Assembly: GCA_030762895.1 (NCBI GenBank)
Contig: CM061065.1
Span: 78,377,607 to 78,441,606 of the forward strand
DNA from: Sophora flavescens
Lineage: Eukaryota; Streptophyta; Magnoliopsida; Fabales; Fabaceae
Length of the DNA: 64,000 nt
Direction: 5' to 3'
The position numbers and the translations under genes are program-made. Below the pieces are notes generated by a model. It saw only the letters and a program-made list of their open reading frames with translations. It had not been told where the DNA came from and did no database searches. Below, piece after piece: positions 9,661 through 21,239 of this stretch. Every line of letters starts with the position of its first letter. Within the stretch, counting starts at the first letter, position 1.

Positions 9661-11127
9661 GGACTGGTTATCTTCCAACCACATTCTCTTAAACTGTTTT
9701 GATAAAATCATAGTTTTTGGAATTCCTGGGGAGTCTAAGGATCCGATGTTTCTCTATGCCAGTCAAGTTAAGGCTTCTATGAATGAAGAGGCCCAAGTTT
9801 ACGTGATGTTGTCTTCCCTGGAAGTGGAGAGCAAGCCTGATGTTGGGAATGTGCCTGCTGTGAGAGAGTTTCCTGAAGTGTTTCAGGGGGATGTTTATGA
9901 ACTACCACCTGAGAGAGATGTTGAGTTTACCATAGACTTAGTGCCGGGAACGGGACCCATATCCAAAGCACCTTATAGGATGTCTCCTCTAGAGCTAGCT
10001 GAGTTGAAGAAAAAGTTGGAGGAACTGACCCAAAAACAGTTCATTAGGCCTAGCATATCCCCATGGGGAGTACGGGTATTGTTGGTGAAGAAGAAGGATG
10101 GTAGCGTGAGGTTGTGTGTTGACTTTCGACAACTTAACAAAGTGACCATTAAGAATAGGTACCCCCTTACTAGGATTGATGATCTTATGGACAAGTTGAT
10201 AGGAGCTTGTGTCTTCTCCAAGATAGATCTAAGGACATCCCAAAGACTGCGGTTAGGACGCGTTATGGTCACTATGAGTATTTGGTTGTGCCCTTTGGTG
10301 TGACTAATGCTCCTGCTAATAGATTATGTGAACAAGACCTTTCACCCTTACATGGATAAGTTTATGGTGGTTTACATAGATGACATCTTAGTGTACTCCA
10401 AGACCAAGGAGGAACATGATGAGCACTTGAGGGTTGTCTTGCAGACCCTTAAGGAGAAGCGGTTGTATGCTAAGTTGTCTAAACGCGAGTTTTGGCTCAG
10501 AGAGGTGAGTTTCTTAGGACACGTCATCTCTAAAGGTGGGATAGTCGTGAATCTAGCTAACGTAGAGATGGTGCTCCACTGGGAAGTTCCAAAGTCAGTG
10601 ATCGAGATTAGGAGTTTCTTAGGTTTAGCAGGGTACTATACGAGGTTTATAGAAGGTTTCTCTAAGATAGTGTCACCATTAACTCGTCTCACCAACAAAG
10701 GGCAGTTCTTTGTGTGGGACGCTAAGTATGGTGAAAGTTTTCAAACTTTACAGGATAGGTTGACATCACACCAGTGTTAATTTTGCTAGATCCTAGTGAA
10801 CCTTTTGCAGTATACTGTGAAGCTTCTAAGCAAGGTTTAGGTTGTGTGTTGATACAAAATGGTAAAGTAGTGGCCTACGCCTCTAGGCAGTTGAAGACCC
10901 ATGAGAAGAACTACCCTATCCATGATTTCGAATTAGGCGCTGCGGTGTTTGCCTTAAAGATTTGGAGGCATTACCTTTATGGAGCTAAGTTTGAGGTTTT
11001 TAGTGATCATAAGAGTTTGAAATATTTGTTTGACCAGAAAGAGCGTAATATGAGGCAACATAGGTGTATGGAGTTTCTTAAGGACTACGAGTTTGATCTA
11101 ACCTACCACCCGGAAAAGCCAATGTAG
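9659..11127 (+). pseudogene. Gypsy1 reverse transcriptase/RNase H pseudogene
   Basis: RT runs from about residue 85 of the 9659 frame (PPERDVEFTIDLVPG) through VKKKDGSVRLCVDFRQLN and FSKIDLR. A deletion and frameshift then remove part of the palm near 10235. It resumes with VTNAP and then VVYIDDILVYS (catalytic YIDD, about 10370). A further frameshift at about 10775 leads into RNase H (YCEASKQGLGCVLIQ, with the usual D replaced by E; then FSDHKSLKYLF). Sequence style is Tekay/Del. It would convert the RNA to cDNA; this copy cannot. Confidence 0.9.
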
Positions 11128-11402
11128 TGACAGATGCCTTAAGTATAAAGACCTTGCATGTCTCAACTTTAATGGTTAGCAAGATGGATCTGATAGAAGA
11201 GTTTAGAGACTTGAGCTTAGCTTGGGAAGTGCCCCTTAAGAGTATTAGGCTCAGAACTTTGAAAATTACCAATAGCTTGATGGATCAAATTAGAGAAGGC
11301 CTGAAGGTAGATAAGTATCTCTTAGACCAGATGGAATTGCTTGCTCAGGGTAGTGACCTTCGTTTTAAGGAAGGAAGTGATGGAATCTTGACGTTTTAAG
11401 AT

Positions 11403-12160
11403 AGAATTTGTATACCAGATATTCCTGAGCTTAGGAAGTTGATCCTTGAAAAAGGACATAGGAGTGGATTGAGTGTGCACCCAGGTGCCACTAAGATGTA
11501 TCAGGACTTAAAGTGTATGTTTTGGTGGCCTATGATGAAAAAGGATGTGGCTGAGTTTGCCCATGCATGCTTAGTGTGCCAAAAGGCTAAGATAGAACAC
11601 CAAAAGCCATCAGGTACGATGCAGCCGTTAAGTATCCCAGAATGGAAATGGGATAGTATCTATATGGATTTTGTGTCTGGACTCCCTAGGACTCCAGCTG
11701 GTTATGAAACTATCTAGGTAGTTGTGGACAGGTTGACTAAGTCTGCCCATTTCATCCCTATGAACATGGAATATCCTTTAGAGAAGTTGACTAGGTTGTA
11801 CATCAAAGAGATAGTTAGGCTACATATGGTGTACCCTCTAGTATAGTATTAGATAGAGACCCTAGATTTACCTCTTGGTTTTGGAATAGTTTGCATGAGG
11901 CGTTGGGAACCAAGCTTAGGCTAAGTTCAGTTTATCACCATGGTCAGTCTGAGAGAACCATCCAGTCCTTAGAGGACTTGTTGAGAGCTTGTGTGCTAGA
12001 GAAGTCGGGCAGTTGGGACAAGTTTTTGCACTTAATAGAGTTCACCTACAACAACAGCTTCCATTCCAGTATTGGGATGGTGCCCTATGAAGCGTTGTAT
12101 GGGAGGAGATGTAGAACACCCTTGTGTTGGAATGAACCCGATGAGAATGTCGTGCTATGA
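11403..12160 (+). pseudogene. Gypsy1 integrase pseudogene
   Basis: The HHCC zinc domain is seen as HRSGLSVH ... CLVCQKAK (11458-11590), followed by the catalytic core start (WDSIYMDFVSGLP). A stop at 11715 and a frameshift near 11830 separate it from the next part, with VLDRDPRFTS, the second catalytic aspartate, in a third frame. The core then continues to 12160 (EFTYNNSFHSSIGM, YEALYGRRCRTP). All parts are in family order, so this is one decayed gene. Confidence 0.88.
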
Positions 12161-12308
12161 CCAGAGATATAGTACAAGAAACTACAGAGAAAGTGAGGAT
12201 GATCTAAATAAAAGATGAGAGTGGCACAAAGTAGGCAAAAGAGCTATCATGATAAGAGGAGGAAGACTCTTGAATTCCAGGATGGTGATAGTACCCGACA
12301 CAATCTAG

Positions 12309-12510
12309 TTGAAAGAGAACTTGACTTTCGAGGTGCTACCGCTTCGATTTGAGGATCGAAGGGTGAAGCAGCTAAGAGGAAAAGAGATTCCCTTGGTTAA
12401 AGTAGTTTCAAGTGGGACTACCGAGGAGACTGCTACATGGCAGCTTGAGAGCAAGATAATGGAAGCATATTCGCACCTCTTCATTCGAAGACAAAAATTT
12501 TATAAAGGGG
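12309..12510 (+). pseudogene. Gypsy1 chromodomain-like C-terminus of Pol
   Basis: Reads VLPLRFEDRRVKQLRGKEIP followed by a TATWQLE segment ending near YSHLFI. This is the C-terminal region characteristic of Tekay/Del chromoviruses, thought to tether integrase to chromatin. It ends just before the polypurine tract. Confidence 0.85.
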
Positions 12511-12621
12511 GTGGAATTTTAACACCCCGTTTTTCGTATAAAAGTCGCTAAGTATGTTATATGTTCTATATGGGTTGTTAAAGGGTTAATTGGGATTTAA
12601 AGGTGAAAATCCCCTTTCTGG

Positions 12622-12838
12622 TGCATGAGCACGATCGTGCTCGTGTATCAGCACGCCCGTGCTTGTTGGTGTGCTTAGTGGTTAAGTGAGCCACGAGCAC
12701 GGTCGTGCTCAAGGGGAGCATGGCCGTGTCGGAGATGAGCATTCGTGATGCTCTTTCTATCTGACCGTGCTTAACGAGCATGATCTCGTGCTTGAAGTTA
12801 AGCATGATCGTGCTTAATAGGGAGCACGGTTGTGCTCG
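12622..12838. repeat. Palindrome array of the Gypsy1 U3
   Basis: Six to seven copies of the 16-bp palindrome GAGCACGATCGTGCTC and variants (for example AAGCATGATCGTGCTT, GAGCACGGTCGTGCTC, GAGCACGGTTGTGCTC) separated by 10-25 bp. It ends about 10 bp before the TATA box, a position suggesting a promoter element. Confidence 0.9.
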
Positions 12839-12848
12839 GGTCTGAGGT

Positions 12849-12856
12849 TATATAAA
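12849..12856 (+). promoter_or_regulatory. Gypsy1 LTR TATA box
   Basis: TATATAAA just downstream of the palindrome array and upstream of a pyrimidine-rich leader. Confidence 0.6.
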
Positions 12857-13204
12857 CATGTCACTGTGCGAGGGTTACGGGTGTAAACCCTCAAATTGGC
12901 ACTTTAGGCAACCCTAGTGTGACAGAAACCTCCCCCCTTTCCCTTCCTTTGAACCCAACCAAGTTCTTGGTGTTCTTGGCCTAGTTTAGGAGAGAAAGTC
13001 ACGTGCTAGTGCCATTAGAAAGGTAACATTTATCGCTTTCTTTAATTCATTTTCCTCTTGTGATTTGGAATTAATTGGATACCCTTTTGTTTTTTTTAAG
13101 GCTTTGGAAACTCATCGAGTCGCTCAAGGAAACGAGGATAGTTTGGTTACGCTTGTCAAGGGGTTTGATCTTCATACCAGGTATGGGGAGAAGGAATAGT
13201 ATAA

Positions 13205-13600
13205 ACACGTAGGTGTGGGGGTAGCGTATGATAAAGGGTTAACTGATGTGAGCATGGACACACAAAGTCAAGGACCTACCATTGAACACTTGGATGGACC
13301 CATGACAAGGGCAAGGCTTAGAAGAGTCCTAGACGCACTCAAGAAAGTGGTGGTCAATCACTTGACTCATAGGCAACTTTATGAAGAGGGCATCATCTTG
13401 AACCTCTTATGCATTGAGCTATTCACCATCAAGTTATGGTTAGGGACTAGGACCTTTGTATAGAGTAGATTTCATGTAATAAAGGTAGGAACTAGGACCT
13501 TTGTATAGAGTATAGTTCATGTAATAAAAGTTCTTATTAAAAAAGCAAGGTAGTTTAGGCTTTTGGGCTTTTACTTTGGGTTTAGGCTAATTGGGACATA
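13205..13600 (+). pseudogene. 3'-end fragment of another Ty3-gypsy polyprotein
   Basis: The frame 13215-13463 contains GPMTRARLRRV, resembling the C-terminal tail (GPxTRxRxK type) found after integrase in several plant gypsy lineages. It is followed by a noncoding tail with a duplicated ~45-bp unit (AGGACCTTTGTATAGAGTA at about 13449 and 13494). No catalytic domain is present. The fragment may be the target into which Gypsy1 inserted, or a deletion junction. Confidence 0.5.
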
Positions 13601-13605
13601 AAGTA

Positions 13606-15740
13606 TTACTGGACGGGATGCCTATCTACTAGACTTCTGTTGAACCTCTTCTGAGTCACCAACATGTCATCTTGATGCTCAGGTGCAGCTTGTTGTTCTT
13701 CAGCTTCCTCTTGAACATTCTCTACAGCTACTTCCTCTTGCTCAGCTTGAGCTTCCTCTTCATGCACAGAAGGTTCAAGCTCATCGCAAATAATCTCATC
13801 ATCATAGATCCAAGGGCATTTGATAGGTACGGCAAAAACATCCCTGAGGATCATTAATATAGCCTCGGTTAGTCTGAACTGTCCTTTGACTGTAAGGGTT
13901 TCAGCCTTCTCATCAGCAGATAAACCAGATAAACCAGATGAGGATGCTTCCTTTGTGCATATCCTCAGGTGGCTTTCCCAGTAAATCTTGGCAGTGTCAT
14001 CATATCTCTCCTCTTCTGGAAGAAAAGGGTAATTCATGAGAATCTGCTCATCATTGCAGTCCTCCTTCCATAAGTCCAAGTCAATTTTAACCTTTACTGG
14101 CAAACTTTCTCTTCTTAATCTAAACTAACCATCCTTATTCTTGTTCAGATCAATCATTGGCAGCTTGGGACAAATCTTTGGAGGGACCATGCCAATCTTC
14201 ATCTCAGTAGTGCGGCATAGCCATGTAGGTGGTACAAAATATGCAGCCTTGAAACACCTTGGTCACTGAAATTCCATTTGTAGATGGCCATAGGCCACAT
14301 AATCTCCAACATCTACCGGTTTGCCATAGGTGCTTAAATGCACAAACTTGTCCCACTTTAAGTAATGAGAGAGGATAAACCTCTTGTACTGATATGTTAT
14401 GGACCTTTTACATGCAATGTCCTTATGCTTCCATTTAGAAGGAATGGTCTCATTGACTGGGATGATGTCCCTGTCAAATCCATCAGTATGGGGGGTAAAG
14501 GGTTCCATTCAGATGAGGTACGGGTAGATTTTCCTTGGTGGGAACTTCGTTTGTGGGAGATGGATAAGGAGAGGTCCATTGGAGTTGAAAAGTTATGAGG
14601 GGACAGGGCCATCTGATTTACAGGGGTAGCTTCTGGGAATATTGAATTCAGGTTCAAAGTCATATTCAGGTGGGGGATAGAAGGGTCAGTCATTCAGGTG
14701 GTGGTTGAATGGTGTGATAGAAAATTCTAAAGTTTCTCTTAACTTCGGCTCAATTCTCAGCTTAGCCTTCATAGATTGGGATCAGTGTATAGGAATTGAT
14801 CTTTGGGTAATTTGGGAAATGGGGCACTAGGTGAGAAATCATCATCATCTTGGTTAAACCAAGAATCAGAATCAGGAGTGATAAGAGGGAATTGTTGTCT
14901 TAGTGGAGATGTATGGATAGGGGATTGGTTTATTGGTGAAGGTGGTTAGGTGGGTTGATTTTGTGGAGGTGAGTTTGGTGTGGTGAAATTGGTGTGTAGG
15001 GTGCAGATAGAATGATAGAAACATAAAAATTATCAACCAGAGCAACAACAATAGATTTAATCAGGGTTGGGGAAGGTGTATTTGCCTCAACCTGTTGATC
15101 AGTAGCCTCGACAGTCTTGGCCAGTCTTGGAGGTTGTCTTGGCCTTGTTTGAAAAGCAGAAGGTGAAGCTTGCTTCAGCTTCCTCAAAGACTCCCCAATG
15201 GGTTTTCTATCTTCTTCATCTTCACAGAGGATCGTTTTCCTCAATCTTTTCTTCTTCGGACCATCCCTGGTCATAATGCCAGTAGATGGCCTCTTTGCAC
15301 CAGCTGGACGAGTGGCTTGAACTGGTCGTCTAGCCGTTCTAAGCTGCATGGCTTGACCCTCAACTTCATTGATATCAATTTTCTTAGCCTTCACCTTCAG
15401 CATTTCTTCCTTCTTTGCAAGACGAACTTGCATCACAGAGTCTAGCTTCATCATTATTATATTCTGCTTCCCAAAGGGAGCAGGTGATTGACCATTAGTC
15501 CTCAGATACACGACTTATTCTTCAAGATTTCCATCTGCCAACAGAGTGTAGATGTCTTAGGAGATGAAAACCTTTGAGAGGAGAACTCCACAAGGAATAC
15601 CAGTGCTGCTTTCTCTGTGCACAAGATATTTTCTGAAGTTGGTAAACAAAAGGTGAGGCAAGTTGATCTTCGCCTCAGTCAAAAGATGGTAAAGACAGAA
15701 CTTGTGACTCATTGAGATATTGTCCTTTGAACCAGCCTAG
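13606..15740 (-). pseudogene. Retroelement envelope-like / plant transposon-protein pseudogene
   Basis: Read from the right, 15740-15540 gives a degenerate frame (SHKFCLYHLLTEAKINLPHL, then STGIPCGVLLSKVF), reminiscent of the putative plant transposon protein domain seen in retroelement env-like ORFs. Then follow a basic segment (15511-14930, with RDGPKKKRLRK), further pieces (14508-14263) and an acidic Glu-rich C-terminal frame (14103-13606). Several stops separate them. No signal peptide or convincing transmembrane segment is visible. It is cut at 15741 by the Gypsy2 LTR. The same general layout lies downstream of the copia pol at 24150-25860. Confidence 0.5.
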
Positions 15741-17582
15741 TGTCACGTCCCAAAAATTACAGTAGTGGAACAATGTAATTAATTAAATAATAATGAAGTT
15801 AAGTTTAAATATTAAGGATTTTATTATCCGAATAAAAATGCAATGACTCGGATAACAGTGTATAATATTAATTCGCCCAATTTTTTAAAAATCTGACTTG
15901 TGTTAAATAATACATGACAAGCCTTAAGAGGTAAAATAAAATACAAGTGTTGGAAGGAAATATATGTGTGGTGTTAGAAACAAAAGGAAAAGACAAAAAG
16001 GATAAGAAAAGGAATTGATGAACGATTGAGTGACATGTGCCAACAAGTGGTGAAGGGATATGAGTGGGGTCATTTCATAATAAGATAAAGACTAAAGAAT
16101 GATCCCAAGATGAGAAAGGGCAAATTTTTAAAACAAGGAAGAGTAGGATGACTTATGTGCAAATTGGGCTCCACTATATAAACCCAAAACTCACCATTTT
16201 CACTCATTTTTCACTTCCTCCTTCTCTCTAATCTCACACCCCCACCCTCCTCTCATACTCTCTCATATTCTCTCAACCTCTCCAAGGCATTCCACTCCTC
16301 TCCACCACCAACCCATTCGGCCACCTCCACAACCACCATCCACCACCACTCAAACTCACACTTAAATCATTTCTCTTAGCCTATACTCCTTATAACATAA
16401 CAATCTCTTCAAAGTTTCATCAACAAAGATCTCCAACAGTATTTTCCTCTCTTGGCTGAATCACACCCCAAGAGAAATGAGGTTCCTTTTAGTCATCTAC
16501 ATCTCAAGAACTTCAAATCTTTTAGAGCAGGAGTAAGAATCTCATTCTTAGTGTCCATTCCTCTTAGTTCCAACTATATGACTATCCATTCACTTGACAT
16601 TTATTTCATGTATGTGAACAAAACCTCTTCTAACTTTTATATCTATCAAAAAGGGGTCATCTTGGAGCTTAAAGGATCAAGCTTGAAGCTTTCCCAAGCT
16701 AGGAGCCATACGATTTAGGACCTTCAAGAGGTAGGGGGATCGTCTCTAAACTCTTTGTTTGAGCCATTATTGTATGATGTATGATTTGTTTGGCTTTGGT
16801 TGAAAACTGGTTGCATGTATGTGTTGAGGGTCTAGGACCCTTGCATGTTGATTTTGTGACTTGTGGATGATGCTTGAATGAAAATAATAAGTTGGTGTTG
16901 ATGAACATATTAAATATGAATCTGGCAGCATAACCTTTAGTGATTCGAGAGACTATTAATTTCTACACAGAACGTATTTCTGAAAACTGAACATATACTT
17001 AGAAATAAGACTTCTGGGGATTTAATTTGATATATAATATGTAATATTTGGATAATATTTACTGGGTCAAAACACCTAACAAAGTAGAAACAGATTCTGG
17101 GTGCGAAAATGAGAACATAATTGGTTGCATGATGATTTTAAATATGAATATGAAAGTTAAAAGCTTTTATAAAGTTTTCTGGGTTAGTACTAAAATAAAT
17201 ATAAATTTTGGTTGAAGGTTTGGAATTTTTACATGCTTAAATGTAGAGAAATAATTTCTTAAAGTTACATATGGATGAACAGGGAATTCTAGAAAATCCG
17301 GTGCAAACAGAGGCAGTGTGTGGTTTTTCATAAATTAATTACTTCAATTTTTTACACAAGACCAACTGCATTGTGTTGGTATGTGAGTTGGGTACCTCCA
17401 ATTAAATGCTCTAAATAGGTAAAGGTCATTCGACTATTAATTCACTATTTACACTCACTGTTGTCCTGAAATATTTTTATAAAAGAGTTCATCCTAATTT
17501 TGAATGAAAATATGATTTTTGAAAATAATATGTTTTAAGATGAACAAGTAAATACTTTTAGTGTAAAAAAGACTATAAATAA
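15741..17582 (+). mobile_element. Gypsy2 5' LTR and adjoining sequence
   Basis: Starts TGTCACGTCCCAAAAATTAC and matches 21240-21959 and 23726-23838 closely (shared ATTAAGGATTTTATTATCC, GCCAACCACC-like pyrimidine leader). Matching therefore covers 15741 to about 16570. The rest, to 17582, is AT-rich with no coding frames; it lies beyond the truncation point of the 3' copy, so the true LTR end is unknown. The copia LTR insertion begins at 17583. The promoter-like TATATAAA is at 16175-16182. Confidence 0.75.
16175..16182 (+). promoter_or_regulatory. Gypsy2 5' LTR TATA box
   Basis: TATATAAACCC, followed about 20 bp later by the pyrimidine-rich start of a leader (TTTTCACTCATTTTTCAC). The same arrangement is kept in the 3' LTR at 21674. 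Confidence 0.65.
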
Positions 17583-17904
17583 TGTGGATTAATGACCAAA
17601 CTTAATTGATTATCACTTTAATTCACTAACTACTTGCCAAGTTTAAGTGTTTTTATATGATATCAATAGAACAAGGAAGTGGATGCAAAGGATCATAGAA
17701 GAAAAGCAAGGATCATGAAGGAAGCCTTGAAGATGAAGAACCATAAAGATGAATCTCAAAGAATCTCAAGCAAGGATTATTAGGACTGTTATGTAAAGGA
17801 AAACTTTAAGTTTTTCTCTTTGATTAGGCTCTCTAAAAACAATCAAAATGGTTTTCACAAATTAAAATGAACTTAGAATGAAAAAGGATTAATTGAAAAT
17901 TCTG

Positions 17905-18425
17905 TACATCTATGTGTACATCGATGTACTTTCAGTTAATTAACTAACTTTTAATGAAAACCTATGCGTACATCAATGTATAAATGTTATACATCAATGT
18001 ATACATCGATTGATTTTAGATTTACTTGATCAATATGCAAATCAGCTTCTGTAAATTGATTGCAACATCGATGTATATGATCAAACAGAAGCCAAGACTT
18101 TTTGGAACATGCATACAATTGATTGGTACATCGATGCATATACAGAACAGAAGTAAAGTCTTTTTGAAATAATGAAACAATCGATTGATACATCAATGTA
18201 TAAACCTAAACAGAGGCTAGGACTTTTGACAATGATCATACAATCGATTGATCAATCGAAGTAAAGACTTCTGGGCTGAGAATGCACATGTTGTTCAAGA
18301 ACACAATCGATTACACATTTGTGTATTGTTCAAATCATGAATTTCAAAGAACACAATCGATTAGGCAATCGATGTACTCAGCTATAAAAATGGAAACTTT
18401 GTTTAATACATTGATTACACAATCG
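17905..18425. repeat. Palindrome array of the Copia1 U3
   Basis: About 15 copies of TACATCGATGTA / CAATCGATTG-type words with ATCGAT cores, spaced 10-40 bp apart, ending about 90 bp before the TATA box at 18516. The solo copy has the equivalent at 22292-22880. Confidence 0.88.
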
Positions 18426-18776
18426 ATTGACTGATAACTGATTTTTTTAGGAAAGTTTGCTTTGATCTTAACTGACTTGTAAAGCATGCCCAACGGATCT
18501 ATTTTGGAATACAACTATATAAAGCTATGGTCAAACACTTTCTGAATAATAAGTCATTCCATATTGAGATTAAACACGAATTTCTTATAGAGAGATTTCC
18601 ATTGAGAATACTTGAGTTTGTCTGTTAGAACTTCAATTTGTAATATCTGATTTCTTAGAATCTGAATCAATTATTTTCTTATTGCAAAAAAAAGATAAGA
18701 GAGAAGGTTCTCTCGCTGTTTAGATCAAGAGTAGAAGGGAGTCTTGGTGGTTTGACAAGAGTAGAAAGGACTCTTG

Positions 18777-19301
18777 CATTTTGTTTGGATTGGGCATCTG
18801 TAGAGGGTGAAGTATTTTAAGAGGGTAATTAAAATACTTTACTCTAAAATACTTTGTTTGGATATTAAATATGAAGGATTTTAGAAATAAAGGGATTTTA
18901 TGGGGTATTTTGTTTAAGGTAAATTTGAGGAATTTGAAATACCTCCTAAATAGGTGGTATTTTGAAATTCCCTCTCTTTACTCATGTGCCAACTACCACT
19001 GTCGGACGACATCCCCTAAAACCAGGTGGGGTGGGGGGACCGACCCCAGTCCCCGGGAGACCCGATCTTTGGGGGCTGGTTCTCAGACAGTTGAAATCCC
19101 TATTTTTTAAATGAATATTAAAAAAATGTAATTGAATGTAATTAAAATGCTTTATCCAAACAAAAAATTTAAAATACAAGGTATTTGAATTACCCTACAC
19201 AAACAAATTATTTTCAAAATGAAAGTAATTCAATTGAAGTAATTGAATTGCCTTGTATTTCAAATTCCTTGGAAGTTTGAAATACTCCATCCAAACACAC
19301 A
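18777..19301. mobile_element. Fold-back (MITE-like) element in the Copia1 LTR
   Basis: Absent from the solo LTR at the matching position (about 23229), so it is an insertion. The ends contain TGTTTGGAT and its complement ATCCAAACA, with further complementary AT-rich stretches inward. CTTG on both sides (18773-18776, 19302-19305) may be the target duplication. The centre contains a GC-rich stretch (19003-19085). Confidence 0.7.
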
Positions 19302-19849
19302 CTTGGGAATTGCAAGATTGCTTTGTCTGAAAAGCTGTCAATTGGATAGAAGGAACCTGTCAGTTGAAGCTTGTAAAGAATCTTGTAATTGATTTTGATT
19401 TAGTGGACGCAACTCACTGTGTGAAGTGGGAGTTGGATGTAGGTAATTACCGGAGGAGGTAGCCAGAACCAGGATAAAATCTCGGTTTACATTTTCTCTC
19501 TATCCCTTAACTCTTTATTTGCTTTATTGATGAATGTTTGTTTAAGCAATTGTTAAGGAATTATGAATTAGATAATTTGTTTGTTCATATCTGAAAATCA
19601 ATCTTTTTGTTAATCTTTCTTGTTTAGTTTAATCATTGTGTTAATCACTCTTGTAAAAACACTTTTGGTTAGTTGGTTGACAAAAATCTTTTCAAAGGTA
19701 AAGAAAAGTTTCGGTTTTTGTAATGAGTGGAAAAAGTTTTTAAAATTACTCATACTCAATTCAACCCCCCTCCCCGAGTATTAAGAAGCCACAACCAACA
19801 AGCGGCATCAGAGTTTTCACTCTTGTGTAAAGCTTAACAGCTTGAGAGG

Positions 19850-20640
19850 ATGGCTTCAAATGATATCTTGGGAGAAGGGGATTCTAAGCAAGACCCCCTG
19901 CATTCAATGGCACTGCATATATTTATTGTAAAGAAAGGATGTTAATATTCCTTGAGGCTAGTGGTCTTGATGTATTAGATGCTCTTGAGAATGGTCCATA
20001 CATCCCTCACTCTCATGATGCAAATGGCACCAAGACAAATAAGCCTAGAAGTGAATGGGATGATGAGGACAAGAAAAGAGTAGGTTATAATGCTAAAGCT
20101 AAAAATATTATTACTGTTGCCTTGAGTTATGTTGAATTTTTCAGGGTCTCTAATTGCAAGACAACCAAGCAAATGTGGGATATGCTACAAATTACTCATG
20201 AAGGAACAAGTGATGTGAAGAGAGCAAGAATGAATTCACTCATGCACGAGTATGAACTCTTTCACATGAAGAAAGATGAAGACATCAATGATATGCTTGT
20301 GAATCAACTAAATGGACTTGGAAAGAATATTTCAGATGAACAATAAATCAACATAGTCATGAGATGTTTGACAAGAGAATGGCAACCAAAGATCACTGCT
20401 ATAGCTGAATCAAGAGACTTAGAAACCATGAACATTGCTACACTATTTGGAAAGCTCAAAGAACATGAGATGGAGCTTCATAGGTTGAATGATCATAAAG
20501 AGAAGGAGAAAAAGAAGAAATGCTTATCACTTAAAGCACGGATCTCCAAAGAAGTCCTTGATAGTGATGAAGATGAAGAAGTTGATGAGGATGAAGATTA
20601 TGAAGAAGATATGGGACTGCTGGTCAAAAAATTTTAAAGG
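19850..20640 (+). pseudogene. Copia1 gag pseudogene (UBN2 type)
   Basis: Begins MASNDILGEGD at 19850; a frameshift near 19930 moves into the frame 19939-20346. Landmarks EWDDEDKKRVGYNAKAKNII and TTKQMWDMLQITHEGT are those of the copia-type gag (UBN2) capsid domain. A TAA at 20344 interrupts the protein; the frame continues at 20359-20637 with LTREWQPKITAIAES and a Glu/Asp-rich stretch. The zinc knuckle and all downstream domains are lost. It would assemble the retroelement particle. Confidence 0.85.
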
Positions 20641-20729
20641 TTTCTCAAAAAGAAGTAATCCTTCAACAAAAAGCCCTCAAGGACGATCTAACCAGTGGAT
20701 GACAGTGCGATCTAACCAGTGGAGATTGG

Positions 20730-21239
20730 GAAACCCTAACCGAAAACTCTAATAGTCTTAAGAGGTGTAAGAGTATGAAGATAGTGGATAGATGTACATT
20801 AAGTTGAAAAGAAGGACAAAAAAAATATAATAATTTGGAAAGATGCTTAGAATTTCTAACAAGGACGATAAGATTTGTGAAAATTAGAAACAGTTAGGAA
20901 TGGAATGAATAAAAACGTTGATTGAAGGTTGAAGGATGAATTTTCAAGCATGAGGAATTTTAAGATTGGGCTTTTACTTGGGAAAATATATTGAGCATAA
21001 ATGGAGAAGTGATAGAAGTATAGAAAGGTACGACGACAAAGGATAATGGATGATGAAGGTTGATGACTTAAAATCCTAACCTCTTAACCCTTAGGAGCCT
21101 AAGATGACTAAAAGGAGAAGTTTAGGAAATAGTGATGTTCATGGAAGGTTAAGTAAGAACTAAGTGATTGGAAACAATGTAAGATAATGTACCATCGATG
21201 AATTTCGGGGACAAAATTCCTTTTTAAGTATGGAGGAAA
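20730..21239 (+). mobile_element. Gypsy2 internal remnant (3' untranslated end)
   Basis: No coding frame of note. It ends with AATTTCGGGGACAAAATTCC and a purine-rich TATGGAGGAAA directly before the 3' LTR, the arrangement found downstream of pol in Tekay-like gypsy elements. All of gag-pol is missing. Confidence 0.65.

Larger units (their letters stand above)
12517..13200 (+). mobile_element. Gypsy1 3' LTR, 5' portion (truncated)
   Basis: A polypurine tract (AAAGGGGGTGGA, about 12504-12515) precedes TTTTAACACCCCG, a decayed TGTAACACCCC LTR start. The segment contains a palindrome array (12622-12838), a TATA box (12849) and a leader-like pyrimidine-rich region (12925-12965). It breaks off near 13200 into unrelated retroelement sequence, so the U5 end is missing. 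Confidence 0.8.
17583..19800 (+). repeat. Copia1 5' LTR
   Basis: Starts TGTGGATTAATGACC and ends CCACAACCAACA. It is about 2.2 kb because a 0.53-kb fold-back element sits inside (18777-19301); without it the length is close to the 1761-bp solo copy. It carries a palindrome array (17905-18425), TATATAAA at 18516-18523 and the CATACTCAATTCAACCCCCC tail typical of this copia lineage. Confidence 0.85.
17583..20710 (+). mobile_element. Copia1, truncated SIRE-like Ty1-copia element
   Basis: Consists of a 5' LTR (17583-19800), a degenerate primer site and gag, then stops near 20700. There the duplicated string CGATCTAACCAGTGGA (about 20685 and 20709) marks a deletion junction back into Gypsy2 sequence. 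No protease, integrase or RT is left. A solo LTR of the same family sits at 21960-23720. Confidence 0.8.

Noticed and set aside
12622..12838. Regularly spaced palindromes as a possible CRISPR-like array
   Set aside because: Spacing and sequence vary, the context is a plant retrotransposon LTR, and no cas-like gene exists.
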